Notes under the pieces: generated by a model
Seen by the model: only the letters and a program-made list of their open reading frames with translations
What the model was told of the DNA's origin: nothing
Databases searched by the model: none
Translations under genes and position numbers: made by a program
DNA from: Streptomyces sp. HD
Lineage (GTDB): Bacteria; Actinomycetota; Actinomycetes; Streptomycetales; Streptomycetaceae
DNA length: 64,000 bases
Reading direction: 5' to 3'
Assembly: GCF_028369295.1 (NCBI RefSeq)
Contig: NZ_JAQMYP010000007.1
Location: 186,001-250,000 of the forward strand
Shown here: piece after piece, positions 8,990 to 17,912 of the stretch
Numbering within the stretch: the stretch's first letter is position 1
How the letters are laid out: each line of letters opens with the position of its first letter

Positions 8990-9133
8990 CACGCGTTGGC
9001 CTGGAAGCCCGGCATCCGGGCCTGGGCCAAAGACTGGAACGAACACCCCAAGCAGTTCATCTGGACCAAGACCGTCGAAGAGATCCTCGACTCCATGTCC
9101 CGCTTCTGCCGACGGATCTCTGGCGCAGGACAC
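8990..9133 (+). pseudogene. IS630-family transposase, C-terminal remnant
   Basis: The reading IRAWAKDWNEHPKQFIWTKT followed by VEEILDSMSRFCRRISGAGH is the characteristic C-terminus of one IS630 transposase subgroup. The preceding 100 bases keep only frame-shifted traces, and the usual stop after GAGH is lost. It is a different subgroup from the IS630 copy at 13.0-14.2 kb. Confidence 0.65.
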
Positions 9134-9462
9134 CGGCGAACCGCCGTCACTGCTGACGACGTCGCGGATCCTGGAGGCGTGCAGGATTCGCGACGTCGTG
9201 GCATGGGTTCCTGCGACCGTCGGCGGTGTCGGCGCCCACAGGGACTGCGAGCCGACGATCGCCGCCGTCGGCGTGCGGCTGCAGGCGTACACTGCGGAGA
9301 AAATCACGGTTTTAGGTATTTTGACCTCGTAATTCTGGCAGGAGCGTAGCCAGGACCGTCGGATCCGGCGTCCAATCTGCCCGCAAGGTCCGCAGCGAGT
9401 GGCCGTCGGCAGCCTTGGGAGGGCACGCGCGGATGAGATAGGCGCCAGGAGGACGATGCTCG
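9134..9462. other. Leader region of the sensor kinase gene
   Basis: About 330 bases lie between the IS630 scrap and the kinase start. No gene is supported. The last 15 bases contain an AGGAGG ribosome site (near 9448) for the kinase ATG. Confidence 0.4.
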
Positions 9463-12400
9463 ATGACCCGGCCCGATGACCCGCGCACCGCGGCGGCCCG
9501 GATGTTCGCCGAGGCCGGCGCGTTCGGCGAGCTCCTGGCCGGGATCGACTGGGTGGCGACGCCGCTCGGGCCCCCCGAGTCCTGGCCGGGGCCCCTGGTG
9601 GACACCCTGCGCCTCATGCTCACCTCCGAGCACGGGATGGCTCTGTACTGGGGCGCCGAATTCGTCACGCTGTACAACCTGGGCGCCGCACCCATTCCCG
9701 GCGCCAAACACCCCTGGGCGCTCGGCAAACCCTACAAGGAGGTGTTCCCCGAGGTCTGGGCCCCCGTGAGTTCCCACTTCCACTATGTGACCGACACCCG
9801 CAAGCCCCTGCTGATCCCGGATGAGCCGCTCATCATGGAGCGCCACGGCTTTTTGGAGCAGTGCTACTTCGACTCCTCCTTCCAGCCCGTGCTGCTGGAC
9901 GACGGCACCGCCGGCGGCGTGCTGCAGATCCTCACCGAGACCACCGGCCGGGTGCTTGGCGAGCGCCGGCTGCGCCTGCTGAGCGAGACCGGCGCCCGCA
10001 CCGCCGGGCTGCCCACCCCGGGCGAGGTCGCCCGCGTCGTCGCGGAGGTGCTGGGCTCCTATCCCGAGGAGATCCCGTTTCTGGGCCTGTACCTGGCCTC
10101 CGAGCCGGGGATGCTGCGGCCGGCGGCCTCCGTCGGGCTGAGGCCGGCGCCCGAGGCCGCCTCGCTGAGTGCGGCCGACGGGTCGGAGATCGCGACCCGG
10201 CTGGCGCAGGTCGTCGCCGACGGTGCCCCTGCCGCGCTGCCGGCCGCCGCGCTCACCGGCGACAACACCGCCGGGCTCCACGCCGCGGCCTCCCGGCTCC
10301 CGGTCGAGCAGGCGCTGGCTCTGCCGCTGGACTGTGCGGGGCAGGTGGGAGGCGTCCTGGTGGTGGGCGTCAACCCCTGCTTCCCACCGGCCGGGGCCTA
10401 CCGGGACTTCTTGGAGGTGCTCGCCGCCGCCGTGGCCGGGGCGCTGACGGCCGCGCTCGCCCACGACGAGCAGCGGCGGCGCGCGGAGGCGCTGGCCGAG
10501 CTGGACCGGGCCAAGACCACCTTCTTCGCCAACGTCAGCCACGAGTTGCGCACCCCGCTCACCCTGCTCCTGGGCCCGCTCCAGCAGGCCCTGGCCGACG
10601 AGGACCGGCCCGAGCGGCGCGAGCAGCTGGAGCTGGCCGAGCGCGGCGCCCTGCGCCTGCTGAAGCAGGTCAACACCCTCCTGGACGTCGCCAGGGCCGA
10701 GGCCGGGCAGATGCGCCCCGCCTTCGAGCCGGTCGACCTCGCCGGTGCCACGGCCGAGCTGGCCGGGGTGTTCCGCTCCGCCTTCGAGGCGGCCGGGCTG
10801 ACGCTGGAGGTGGACTGCCCACCGCTGCCCAAGCCGGTGTACCTGGACCGGGAGATGTGGGAGAAGATCATCCTCAACCTGCTCAGTAACGCCCTGAAGT
10901 TCACCTTCACCGGCGGCGCCCGGGTGCAGGTGGCCGCGGCCGGCGACCGGGCCCGGCTGACCGTGACCGACACCGGCACCGGCATTCCCGCGGACCAGCT
11001 GCCGCGCCTGTTCGAGCGCTTCCACCGGGTCCGCGGCGCCCGCTCCCGCTCCCACGAGGGCAGCGGCCTCGGCCTGGTGCTGGTGAAGGACCTGGTGGAA
11101 GCGCACGGCGGCACCGTCGGCGTGGACAGCCGGCTCGGCCAGGGCACCACTGTCACCGTGGACCTCCCGTTCGCCGCCGCCCACCGGCCCCGCCCGGCCC
11201 CGCCCGCGGCCGGCGCCGGATCCCCCAGGGAAGGCGGAGGCGGCCGGCCCGGCCGCGCCGCGGCCTATGTGGACGAGGCGCTGGGCTGGCTGGCGGCCGA
11301 CCCCGTCCCCGCCGCGGCCACCCCCGCGGCACGCACCCCGCACGCCCCCGCGACCCACGATGCCCCCCACGGCCCCGGCCCGCACGAAACCGACCGCCCC
11401 CACCCGGCCCGCCTGCTGGTCGTCGACGACAACGCCGACATGCGCGCCTACCTCACCCAGCTCCTGCAGCCCGACTACGACGTGCTGCTCGCCGCCGACG
11501 GCCGGGCCGCCCTGGACTTGGCCCTGGCGCAGCCGGTGGAGCTGGTGCTCAGCGACGTGATGATGCCCCGCATGGACGGCTTCGAGCTGGTCCGGGCGCT
11601 GCGCGCCGACCCGCGCACCGCCCGTTTGCCCATCGTCCTGCTCACCGCCCGCGCCGGCGAGGAGGAATCCGTGCAGGGCCGGCAGGCCGGCGCCGACGAC
11701 TACCTGGCCAAACCCTTCTCCGCGCGCCAGCTGCTGGCGCGCGTCCGCACCGGGTTGGAACTGTCCCAGCTGCGTGAACAGGTCCTGACCGAGACCCGCA
11801 ACCAGCTGGCCGTGCTGGCCACCCTGGCCGACGCGGGCCTGCGGCTGTCCGCCACCCTCGACCCGGACCAGATACTGCAGACTGCCGGACAGATCCTGCT
11901 GCCCGACTTCGCCGACCAGATCAGCATCCACCTCACCGCCGCGGCACCCGCCCCGGCGCAGTCGCCCCCGGCATACATCGCAGGCACCCCTCTTCTCGCC
12001 CGCGAGGCCCTGGCCACCGCCGCCACCCACGCGATCAACGGCACTGCCCCAGCCCCAGCCGGCCCGCACCCGGCGCCCGCCGCCGTGCTGGCCCTGCCGC
12101 TGCACGCCCACGACCAGACACTGGGGGCCCTCGTACTGGTCCGGCACACCGACTACTCCGCGGTCGAACACAAGTATCTGGAGAACCTCGCCCACCGCCT
12201 GGCCCTGGCCTACGACAACGCAACCCGGTACCACAACGAGCGCCGCCTCGCCCTGACCCTGCAGCGCGCCCTGCTGCCCCACCGCCTGCCCCAGGTGCCC
12301 GGGGTGCGCCTGGCCACCCACTACCGGGCCAGCAACCGCGGCGCCGAGGTCGGCGGCGACTGGTACGACGTGCTCGCACTGCCCGACGGTGCCGTGGGGC

Positions 12401-13023
12401 TGGCCATCGGCGACGTCATGGGCCACGACGTGGAAGCCGCCACCGTGATGGGCCAACTCCGCTCCGCCCTGCACAGCCTCGCGATGGAGGGCGCCGGCCC
12501 GGCCCAGGTGCTGGCCAGGCTGGACGCCTACCTGCAGTCGCTGGCCACCGAACGCTTCGCCACCTGCTTGTACGCGGTCTACAACCCACACCGCCACCGC
12601 CTGCGCTACGCCGCCAGCGGGCACCTGCCGCCCTTGCTGGTAGCCGCCGACACCGCCTACCTGGAGCTGCCCCCGGCGCTGCCGCTGGGACTGGGCAGCA
12701 CCCCGATCGACCGCGAGGTGGCGTTCCCGCCCGGCACCAGCCTGCTGCTGTACACCGACGGCCTGGTGGAAAACCGGGCGCTGTCCCTGGACGACTGCCT
12801 GGCGGCCCTGCGCCAGACCTGCGGCGCGCTCCCCGTCGCCGCCCGCACCGACCCCCAGCAGATCATTGAACGGGCCCTGGAGCTGCTGAACGCCCCCGAC
12901 CGGGTCGACGACGACACCGCCCTGCTCGCCGCCACTGCCGAGCCATCGTGGCGAACCGGCGACCCGCAGACTGCCGGAAGGGCCATACAACCGACCGCTA
13001 CTACGCGTAGGCATGGTTATTGA
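9463..13023 (+). CDS. Hybrid sensor histidine kinase / response regulator / PP2C (SpoIIE-type) phosphatase
   Basis: 1186 residues with no membrane segment. Order: a PAS-like N-terminal sensor (from IDWVATPLGPPESWPGPL), a GAF-like region (about 170-330), and HisKA with phospho-accepting His360 in NVSHELRTPL. HATPase_c follows (NLLSNALKF, DTGTGIP, GSGLGL). A proline/alanine linker leads to a receiver with acidic pair Asp655/656, phospho-Asp698 in LSDVMMPRMDG and the KPF lysine. A second GAF-like region then precedes a PPM/SpoIIE phosphatase (GGDWYDV near residue 964, IGDVMGHD, YTDGLVE). It joins two-component input with partner-switch-type Ser/Thr phosphatase output, probably acting on anti-sigma-factor antagonists. 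The 30-odd residues after DDDTALLAA are not domain-like and end 14 bases before an IS630 copy, so the original C terminus may have been changed. Confidence 0.9.
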   Translation: MTRPDDPRTAAARMFAEAGAFGELLAGIDWVATPLGPPESWPGPLVDTLRLMLTSEHGMALYWGAEFVTLYNLGAAPIPGAKHPWALGKPYKEVFPEVWAPVSSHFHYVTDTRKPLLIPDEPLIMERHGFLEQCYFDSSFQPVLLDDGTAGGVLQILTETTGRVLGERRLRLLSETGARTAGLPTPGEVARVVAEVLGSYPEEIPFLGLYLASEPGMLRPAASVGLRPAPEAASLSAADGSEIATRLAQVVADGAPAALPAAALTGDNTAGLHAAASRLPVEQALALPLDCAGQVGGVLVVGVNPCFPPAGAYRDFLEVLAAAVAGALTAALAHDEQRRRAEALAELDRAKTTFFANVSHELRTPLTLLLGPLQQALADEDRPERREQLELAERGALRLLKQVNTLLDVARAEAGQMRPAFEPVDLAGATAELAGVFRSAFEAAGLTLEVDCPPLPKPVYLDREMWEKIILNLLSNALKFTFTGGARVQVAAAGDRARLTVTDTGTGIPADQLPRLFERFHRVRGARSRSHEGSGLGLVLVKDLVEAHGGTVGVDSRLGQGTTVTVDLPFAAAHRPRPAPPAAGAGSPREGGGGRPGRAAAYVDEALGWLAADPVPAAATPAARTPHAPATHDAPHGPGPHETDRPHPARLLVVDDNADMRAYLTQLLQPDYDVLLAADGRAALDLALAQPVELVLSDVMMPRMDGFELVRALRADPRTARLPIVLLTARAGEEESVQGRQAGADDYLAKPFSARQLLARVRTGLELSQLREQVLTETRNQLAVLATLADAGLRLSATLDPDQILQTAGQILLPDFADQISIHLTAAAPAPAQSPPAYIAGTPLLAREALATAATHAINGTAPAPAGPHPAPAAVLALPLHAHDQTLGALVLVRHTDYSAVEHKYLENLAHRLALAYDNATRYHNERRLALTLQRALLPHRLPQVPGVRLATHYRASNRGAEVGGDWYDVLALPDGAVGLAIGDVMGHDVEAATVMGQLRSALHSLAMEGAGPAQVLARLDAYLQSLATERFATCLYAVYNPHRHRLRYAASGHLPPLLVAADTAYLELPPALPLGLGSTPIDREVAFPPGTSLLLYTDGLVENRALSLDDCLAALRQTCGALPVAARTDPQQIIERALELLNAPDRVDDDTALLAATAEPSWRTGDPQTAGRAIQPTATTRRHGY

Positions 13024-13036
13024 TCCGAGACGGTAG

Positions 13037-14160
13037 GTGTTCTGGATCGATGATCCCTGGGTGAGTGAACTGGTGGGGGATGAACGGCAGTTGTCGCCGT
13101 CGGCGCGGGAGGCGCTTCGGCTACGGGCAGTGGCCGCGTTGGTCGCGGGCCGGACTCGCGAGGATGTTGCGGCGGTGTTCCAGGTCTCGCTCAAGGCGGT
13201 GGACACGTCGTGGGCGAAGTAGCCGGCGGGCAGACGAGAGGCACTGGTGGCCCAGTCGCGCGGGCGGCGGGTCGGCGAGCATCAGCTCCTGGGCGAGGTC
13301 GAGCAGCAGGCGGTCCTGCAGGCTGTACTGGATCACCGTCCCTGTGACCTGGGGCTGGCTGGGCAGCTGTGGACGTGGGCCCGGGTAGGGGATCTGATCG
13401 CGAAGCTGTACCGGGTGCGGCTGACTGAGCAGGGGGTGGGCCAGTACCTGCGCCGCTGGGGCCTGCCCTTCCAGCGGCCGGACAAGCGGGCCGTCGAGCA
13501 GGACGCCGAAGCGGTCCGCGTCTGGCGGGAGGAGACCTGGCCGGCGATCCACGCGCAGGCGAAGGCCGAGGGTGGTGGGGTGCTCTTCGCGACCAGGTCG
13601 GTATCCCATCCGACCAGGTCACCGGCCGTACCTTGGGTGCCAAGGGGTGCACCCACATCGTGCGCCGCACGGGCAACCGGTTCTCGGTCAACGCGATGTC
13701 CGCGATCAGCACGAAGGGCCGCATGCACTTCATGGTGTTCACCGAGACCTTCGACGCCGACGTCATGTGCCGCTTCCTGGACCGGCTCGCGGGCCACTTC
13801 GACCGCAAGGTCCACCTCGTCGTGGACGGCCACTCCGCCCACCACTCCCGGAAGGTCCGCGCCTGGCGCGCCGGTCACCCCGACCGCATCGAGCTGCACT
13901 TCCTGCCGTCGTACTCGCCGGAGCTGAACCCCGACGAGCTGCTCAACGCCGACCTCAAACGGAGGCTTCCGATGCACAGTCGGCCCCGGGACCAAGCCCA
14001 ACTCGCTGCCGAGACCCGCAGGTTCTTCCACCGGCGCCAGCGTCAGCCACACATAATCCGCGGCTACGTGTCATTGCCATGGGGACCAGTTGGGTACCAC
14101 ACGGTGCTCGCGACCCTTGACAGCATGCGCGGGGACACACGTCCTGCACCCTGGTTCTGA
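13037..14160 (+). pseudogene. IS630-family transposase, inactivated
   Basis: The reading begins MFWIDDPWVSELVGDERQL with a helix-turn-helix (LVAGRTREDVAAVFQVS). It is interrupted by an in-frame TAG at 13220-13222 and resumes in the same frame through LTEQGVGQYLRRWGLPFQRP. A one-base deletion near 13595 then shifts it, and the other frame gives VTGRTLGAKGCTHIVRRTGN, LVVDGHSAHHS and FLPSYSPELNPDELLNADLK, which carry the second Asp and the Glu of the DDE triad. The normal C terminus after HIIRGY is replaced by unrelated residues. At least two lesions make it non-functional. It lies directly before the left 46-bp att repeat. Confidence 0.85.
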
Positions 14161-14192
14161 CTGATATATGAAGCTAGTTCCTATTGCCCTCG

Positions 14193-14238
14193 CTCCTGGG
14201 GGTCAAGGGGTCGCAGGTTCAAATCCTGTCGTCCCGAC
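14193..14238 (+). repeat. Left att-like repeat: 3' half of tRNA-Pro(GGG)
   Basis: The sequence runs from the anticodon loop (CTGGGGG) through the T arm (GCAGGTTCAAATCCTGT) to the acceptor strand GTCCCGAC and is identical to 27855-27900. The bases upstream do not form the 5' half of a tRNA, so this is an attachment-site copy and not a functional gene. Confidence 0.85.
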
Positions 14239-14259
14239 TGGAGACAGTCGCAGGTCAGG

Positions 14260-14640
14260 GCCGGTTTCGGAGGAATCTGAAACCGATCCTTGATCATTTG
14301 TGGGGATCAGTCGGGGACGGGCGCCCTTGACCGAAGTCAGTGGGTCGGCGGGTCGGCGGGTCACGGCGATCGGGCTCGGCGGCGAGCGCGGTGCGCGCAG
14401 CACGCTGAAGTGGGCGGAGAGCGCTGCCCCGGCGGCCGTGATCTTGTGTGCGTCCGGGTGCAGGCGGCGCTGGGTGGTGGTCAGGATCCGTGGCCGGCGA
14501 TCCTGTGTAGGACGTGTACTTGGACTCCTGCGTCGGCGAACCAGGTCAGTGGGCTCCTGACGGTCAGGCGCGGTGCGGTGACGTGCATGCGGAGGTCACC
14601 GAGGTCGGCCGTTCTGCCTTCGGCGTGGCCGTCACGGACG
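14260..14640 (-). pseudogene. Tyrosine recombinase (integrase), C-terminal remnant
   Basis: Read leftward, one frame gives LTWFADAGVQVHVLHRIAGH, the region leading to the conserved Gly-His of phage-type integrases, then hits a stop. A one-base deletion near 14487-14492 moves the remainder to the next frame, where LTTTQRRLHPDAHKIT follows. In functional relatives this position reads RY and supplies the nucleophilic tyrosine; here it is RR, so the catalytic Tyr has been replaced. The DLRH box is also altered (DLRM). The reading runs on into the adjacent att repeat. Its place next to the repeat identifies it as the former integrase of the element. Confidence 0.7.
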
Positions 14641-14977
14641 TCCCTGATTTGGACACGACGGTAACCAAGCGGGGCCCGCCGAGTTTTCGGCTCCAGCGAA
14701 CCGCTCCCTCCAGCGAAACGGCCTGTCGCTCGCGCGTGACGAGCGAAGGGCAACCGAACTGGTCGAGCGGCTGGTGATTCCGCCCGTGCTCCGACGCCGG
14801 TCACTATGGGTGGTCAAGTGGCACTCCGCATGGCCACCCATCGGTGTTGGCGGGCTGGCGGCCGGACGGCCCAGGTCCGCTCCGTCAGCTCCTCGGCTCG
14901 GGGCAGGCTGCAAGGAGCCAGCTCCCTCTGCCTCGTGCCATCGCTCTCTCAGAGGATGCTGGTCTCGGGCCTGGCGA
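14641..14977. other. Gene-free stretch upstream of the integrase remnant
   Basis: About 340 bases without a supported gene. It probably holds the degraded N-terminal part of the integrase; only short, frame-shifting peptides are seen. The stop of the leftward secreted-protein gene follows. Confidence 0.35.
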
Positions 14978-15667
14978 TCACGTGGGGGGAGAGAGGGACG
15001 GCGGCGTGGGGCGGGTGGCCGGGCAGCCGGCCGTTACTGCGCTGGGCGCAATCTTCGTCTGCTGGGTGGTGGCATGGCTGGCCAGTGTCGATAGTCCAGA
15101 GGCGTGAACGCCCGTCAGCTGTAGGAATGGAACGGGAACTGGTGGCACGGTGGCCGTGGACAGGGTCAGCGGGAGCAGCCCGAATACGCGGCCGCTGATC
15201 AGTTCCGCGCGGAAGCGGACGTCACCTGAAAGCGTCAGGCGGTGCGCGCGGATGCAAGTGCCGGTCTGCCCTGGGGGACCGGGACTGCCGATCCGTACCT
15301 GCTCAAGCGTTACACGTTCAGCCCGGCATACGCCGTTGCCGAGGGCGGGCAGCGCGCAGGAGAGGCCAGTGATGGTGAGGGTGCGAGCGTGCAGGTGGGT
15401 TCCGTCCGAGCCGCGGGAATGCAAGCCGGTGGCGCCCAGACACTCCTGCATGGTGCGGGCGGCGCTCTGGACGGCCGACCCTCGCGGTGCTGTTCGGAGA
15501 AGGGCTTCGTTCGTGCAGGAGGGCGGCGGCTCAGCACGGCCTGACGGTGACATAGTGACGGTCGGTGACACCCTCTGGGCAGCGCTCGTCGGGCCGGTGA
15601 AGTGTCCGAGGAGGCAAGCGGCGATCACCAGCAGGGCAACTGGGCACGCCGCCGGCGGTTCAGCCAC
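14978..15667 (-). CDS. Secreted hypothetical protein, third gene of the DUF6230/DUF6114 operon
   Basis: 229 residues from a GTG at 15667 whose codon overlaps the end of the upstream DUF6114 gene by eight bases, indicating coupled translation. The N terminus has a hydrophobic segment (CPVALLVIAACLLGHFTG) consistent with a signal peptide or membrane anchor. The body repeats the theme of the DUF6230 protein encoded two genes upstream, with stretches such as ARTLTITGLS and RLTLSGDVRFRAELISGRVF and several cysteines. It may be a diverged relative of that protein. No catalytic motif is recognised; function is unknown. Confidence 0.65.
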   Translation of the reverse strand: MAEPPAACPVALLVIAACLLGHFTGPTSAAQRVSPTVTMSPSGRAEPPPSCTNEALLRTAPRGSAVQSAARTMQECLGATGLHSRGSDGTHLHARTLTITGLSCALPALGNGVCRAERVTLEQVRIGSPGPPGQTGTCIRAHRLTLSGDVRFRAELISGRVFGLLPLTLSTATVPPVPVPFLQLTGVHASGLSTLASHATTQQTKIAPSAVTAGCPATRPTPPSLSPPT

Positions 15668-16019
15668 GGCTCGGCGCCGGCGGAGCGTCGTCTTCTGTGC
15701 TCCGCCACGCCAGGGCCAGAGACCCGCCGGTCAGGGCGAGCAGCATGCCGATGAGGAATCCGCCGAGGTTGGCCAGCGGATAGGAGAGCAGGCCGAGCAG
15801 TACGGCGGCGGTGCCCGTCCGGGCTGCGGTGGCCGGCCGTGTCCACAGCTGCCAGGCGCAGCCGATGAGGGCAGCTGCCAGGAGCAGGGCTGCCGTACCG
15901 CTGAGGCCCTGGACACCGAGCAGGGTCGGGCGTAAGAGGGGGAACGTGGCGAGTTCCAGGCCGGCACAGCCTAGGAGGAGGCTGGCGCCGACGGGGCGTG
16001 GGCGGCGGGTCATGGGCAT
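15660..16019 (-). CDS. DUF6114-type small membrane protein
   Basis: 119 residues from an ATG at 16019 preceded by GGGGGGAA; an ATG at 16013 overlapping the previous stop as ATGA is the alternative. Four hydrophobic segments are visible: ASLLLGCAGLELATF, LSGTAALLLAAALIGCAWQL, TAAVLLGLLSYPLANLGGF and LIGMLLALTGGSLALAW. This matches the DUF6114 family, small membrane proteins that in Streptomyces sit next to DUF6230 genes, as here. Operon position between two secreted-type proteins suggests a membrane partner for their export or anchoring. The biochemical role of the family is unknown. Confidence 0.75.
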   Translation of the reverse strand: MPMTRRPRPVGASLLLGCAGLELATFPLLRPTLLGVQGLSGTAALLLAAALIGCAWQLWTRPATAARTGTAAVLLGLLSYPLANLGGFLIGMLLALTGGSLALAWRSTEDDAPPAPSRG

Positions 16020-16642
16020 GACTGTTCCCCCCGTTTGATGGACAGGGCGGCGTCGGACAGCGAGAACAGTCCGGCTGTCAGTGACCAGGCTTTCAGCCGC
16101 ATGTGGGTGATCGTCAGGGTGCGCGCCTGCTGTCCGTAGGAGCCTGCGGGGCCGGTGGCGCCGGAGCTTTTCAGGGTGGATGCGTCCCGTCCCATTTCCA
16201 CTGACTGGAAGGTCATGTCGCCGGTGACCTCGGACAGGTCGAGGACCATGTCCTCGGCCCGTACCGGCTGGTCTGCGTCGGAGCGGACGATGACGGTGGC
16301 GGAACCCAGCGGGGTGTGTGCCACGGCGGACTGGCACAGGCCGCTGATCTCGGCATCACGGATGCCGACGACGGCCACCGGGTGGTCATGGCCGTCGATG
16401 TCCTGGCGGAAGGAGGCGAACTGGGTGGCGCCGGTGGCGGTGAGCTTCCGCGCGGTGACGGTGAACGGGTTGCTGGCGACGGCGATGGAGACGGGAATCG
16501 CGGTGGCCGTGGTAGTGGCGATCATCCCGGACGCCAGCGCGGTGGCCGTGAGGAACGCGAGGGTGAATCGCCGCCAGTCCGTTCGGCTCTTGCGCTGTCT
16601 GCTGGGCGCCGCGCGGTACCGCCGCAGTCCGAACCGCTTCAT
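16010..16642 (-). CDS. DUF6230 family secreted protein
   Basis: 210 residues from the ATG at 16642, with an AAGGGA ribosome site. The basic N terminus (MKRFGLRRYRAAPSRQRKSR) is followed by a hydrophobic stretch (TLAFLTATALASGMIATTTA), a signal peptide or anchor. The mature part has the DUF6230 pattern: IPVSIAVASNPFTVTARKLT near its start, a central GLCQSAV cysteine region, and ARTLTITHMRLKAWSLTAGLF near the C terminus. Some family members are annotated as cholesterol esterases, but no esterase motif is visible here. It is first of a three-gene coupled operon. Confidence 0.8.
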   Translation of the reverse strand: MKRFGLRRYRAAPSRQRKSRTDWRRFTLAFLTATALASGMIATTTATAIPVSIAVASNPFTVTARKLTATGATQFASFRQDIDGHDHPVAVVGIRDAEISGLCQSAVAHTPLGSATVIVRSDADQPVRAEDMVLDLSEVTGDMTFQSVEMGRDASTLKSSGATGPAGSYGQQARTLTITHMRLKAWSLTAGLFSLSDAALSIKRGEQSCP

Positions 16643-16815
16643 GGATGTGTGTCCCTTCGATGCCAGGGCGGCCATGTGCCGTGTTGCCACCAGGGCTTCA
16701 GCTCTTTCAGGACGCGGTTGCAGAGCGATGCCGGGGTGCCTACCGGAGTTGGGGCCGAGCCGGGGGGCGTAGGCCCTGTCACAGTCGAGTCGCGGCGCAG
16801 AGTGGTGCGGGGTGC

Positions 16816-17712
16816 TCAATGGTCTGGTTTGTCGCAGACCAGGGCGTGGTAGCCGGCTGTTCGCCCCAGTGTCTGGTGGGCTCGGAGGACGGCAGTGAGG
16901 TTCTGCCAGTCCTGGTGGGTGAGTACTGCCAGGCCGGGCCACCACAGGCGCAGCGCGCGGCGGCCGCCGCGCGAGGATGCAAGGCGGCTGGCCAGGCCGA
17001 GGAGTTGAGTGGATCGGTGAACGACCGGACGGGTCCAGTCCAGCACTGCGGAGACGTCGAATCCGGCGGCGGTGGCGTGCGCAACGTAGGTCTTCGGAGT
17101 GTCGAAGTCCTCGAACTGCCACGTGTCGCGCACCAGCCTGTGAGGGTCCAGCTCGGCGAGCGTCTGCGGTGCTGTGTCGGGCCAGGTGAGGTCCACCAGC
17201 ACAAGACGGCCACCGGGGCGCAGCACCCGGTAGCTTTCGGCGAGGAAGGCACGGCGGCCGGCCGGTCCGAAGTGGAAGGCGGCTTCCAGGCAGTGGACGC
17301 GGTCGATGCTGCCCGCAGTGAGGTTCACGCCTGCGGCCTCTTCGGGTAGACGGGTCACGTCGGCGACGGCGAAGGAGACGCGGGGCCGGTGGCCGAAGCG
17401 TTCGCGGGCCAGTTCGATCTGCTGGGGTTGGAGGTCGACGCCGAGTGCCTGGCAGGCGTTGTCGGCCAGGCACGCCGTGGTGTGGCCGCGTCCGCAGGCG
17501 GCGTCCAGGACGACATGCCCGGGCGATGTGTCCAGCAGCGCAAGCGACTTGCGCGCGAGAGTCCGTTGGAACGGAGCCAGCCCGCCCAAGGCCGCGGGCA
17601 GCGTGGGCAGGGTGAAGTAGCCGATGTTGACCAGGTCGCCCCAGCCCAGATGGCGGAGGAAGCGGAACAGGATGCTGGTGTCGTTATAGGCATCGGCGAG
17701 GTTTTGTACCAC
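16816..17712 (-). CDS. SAM-dependent class I methyltransferase
   Basis: 298 residues from a GTG at 17712 preceded by GAGAGGC; a longer start at 17763 is possible but lacks this site. The SAM-binding motif I is VLDAACGRGHTTACLAD. The acidic motif II is in ALGVDLQPQQIELAR and the post-I/III segments are VADVTRLPEE and VLRPGGRLVLVDLTWP. Together they match small-molecule O-, C- or N-methyltransferases. It is encoded on the same strand as the reductase upstream, inside the island with the polyketide synthase, and may methylate the polyketide or its reduced product. The substrate is inferred from context only. Confidence 0.8.
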   Translation of the reverse strand: MVQNLADAYNDTSILFRFLRHLGWGDLVNIGYFTLPTLPAALGGLAPFQRTLARKSLALLDTSPGHVVLDAACGRGHTTACLADNACQALGVDLQPQQIELARERFGHRPRVSFAVADVTRLPEEAAGVNLTAGSIDRVHCLEAAFHFGPAGRRAFLAESYRVLRPGGRLVLVDLTWPDTAPQTLAELDPHRLVRDTWQFEDFDTPKTYVAHATAAGFDVSAVLDWTRPVVHRSTQLLGLASRLASSRGGRRALRLWWPGLAVLTHQDWQNLTAVLRAHQTLGRTAGYHALVCDKPDH

Positions 17713-17912
17713 TGGGTGTGCCTCTCTTACAGGCCAAGGGCGGTAACACGGCGCTGACGGCATCTGTCTGCAGTCGGCTCAGGCAGGCCGCGCGTCTCGT
17801 GCGGCGGGTGCTTGTACGGGTGTCGGGCCCTGTGCCGCGCGGCGAGGTGATACGGGTTCGTGCAGCGCTCTGCGGACCCGGGTGAGTCACCACGGCTCAC
17901 CTGGGCGACGGC

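Noticed and set aside
9304..13206. A 1300-codon open frame on the minus strand across the sensor kinase gene
   Set aside because: It is the antisense shadow of a GC-rich gene; composition is Gly/Gln/Val/Arg-rich with no domains, while the plus strand encodes a complete multidomain kinase.
13037..14160. Active IS630 element
   Set aside because: An in-frame TAG at 13220 and a one-base deletion near 13595 interrupt the transposase, and its C terminus is replaced.
14193..14238. A functional tRNA-Pro gene
   Set aside because: Only the anticodon-loop-to-acceptor half is present at both repeat copies; the upstream bases do not form the acceptor, D arm or 5' anticodon stem.
14203..14403. Small minus-strand peptide ending VGTTGFEPATP, and its counterpart at 27865-28152
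   Set aside because: This peptide is a known spurious translation of tRNA 3' sequence; it results from the att repeats and is not a protein.
17880..17912. Hairpin GGTGAG/CTCACC as a strong terminator of the reductase gene
   Set aside because: Arms are only six to seven bases with a long loop and overlap similar short repeats; too weak to list as a feature.
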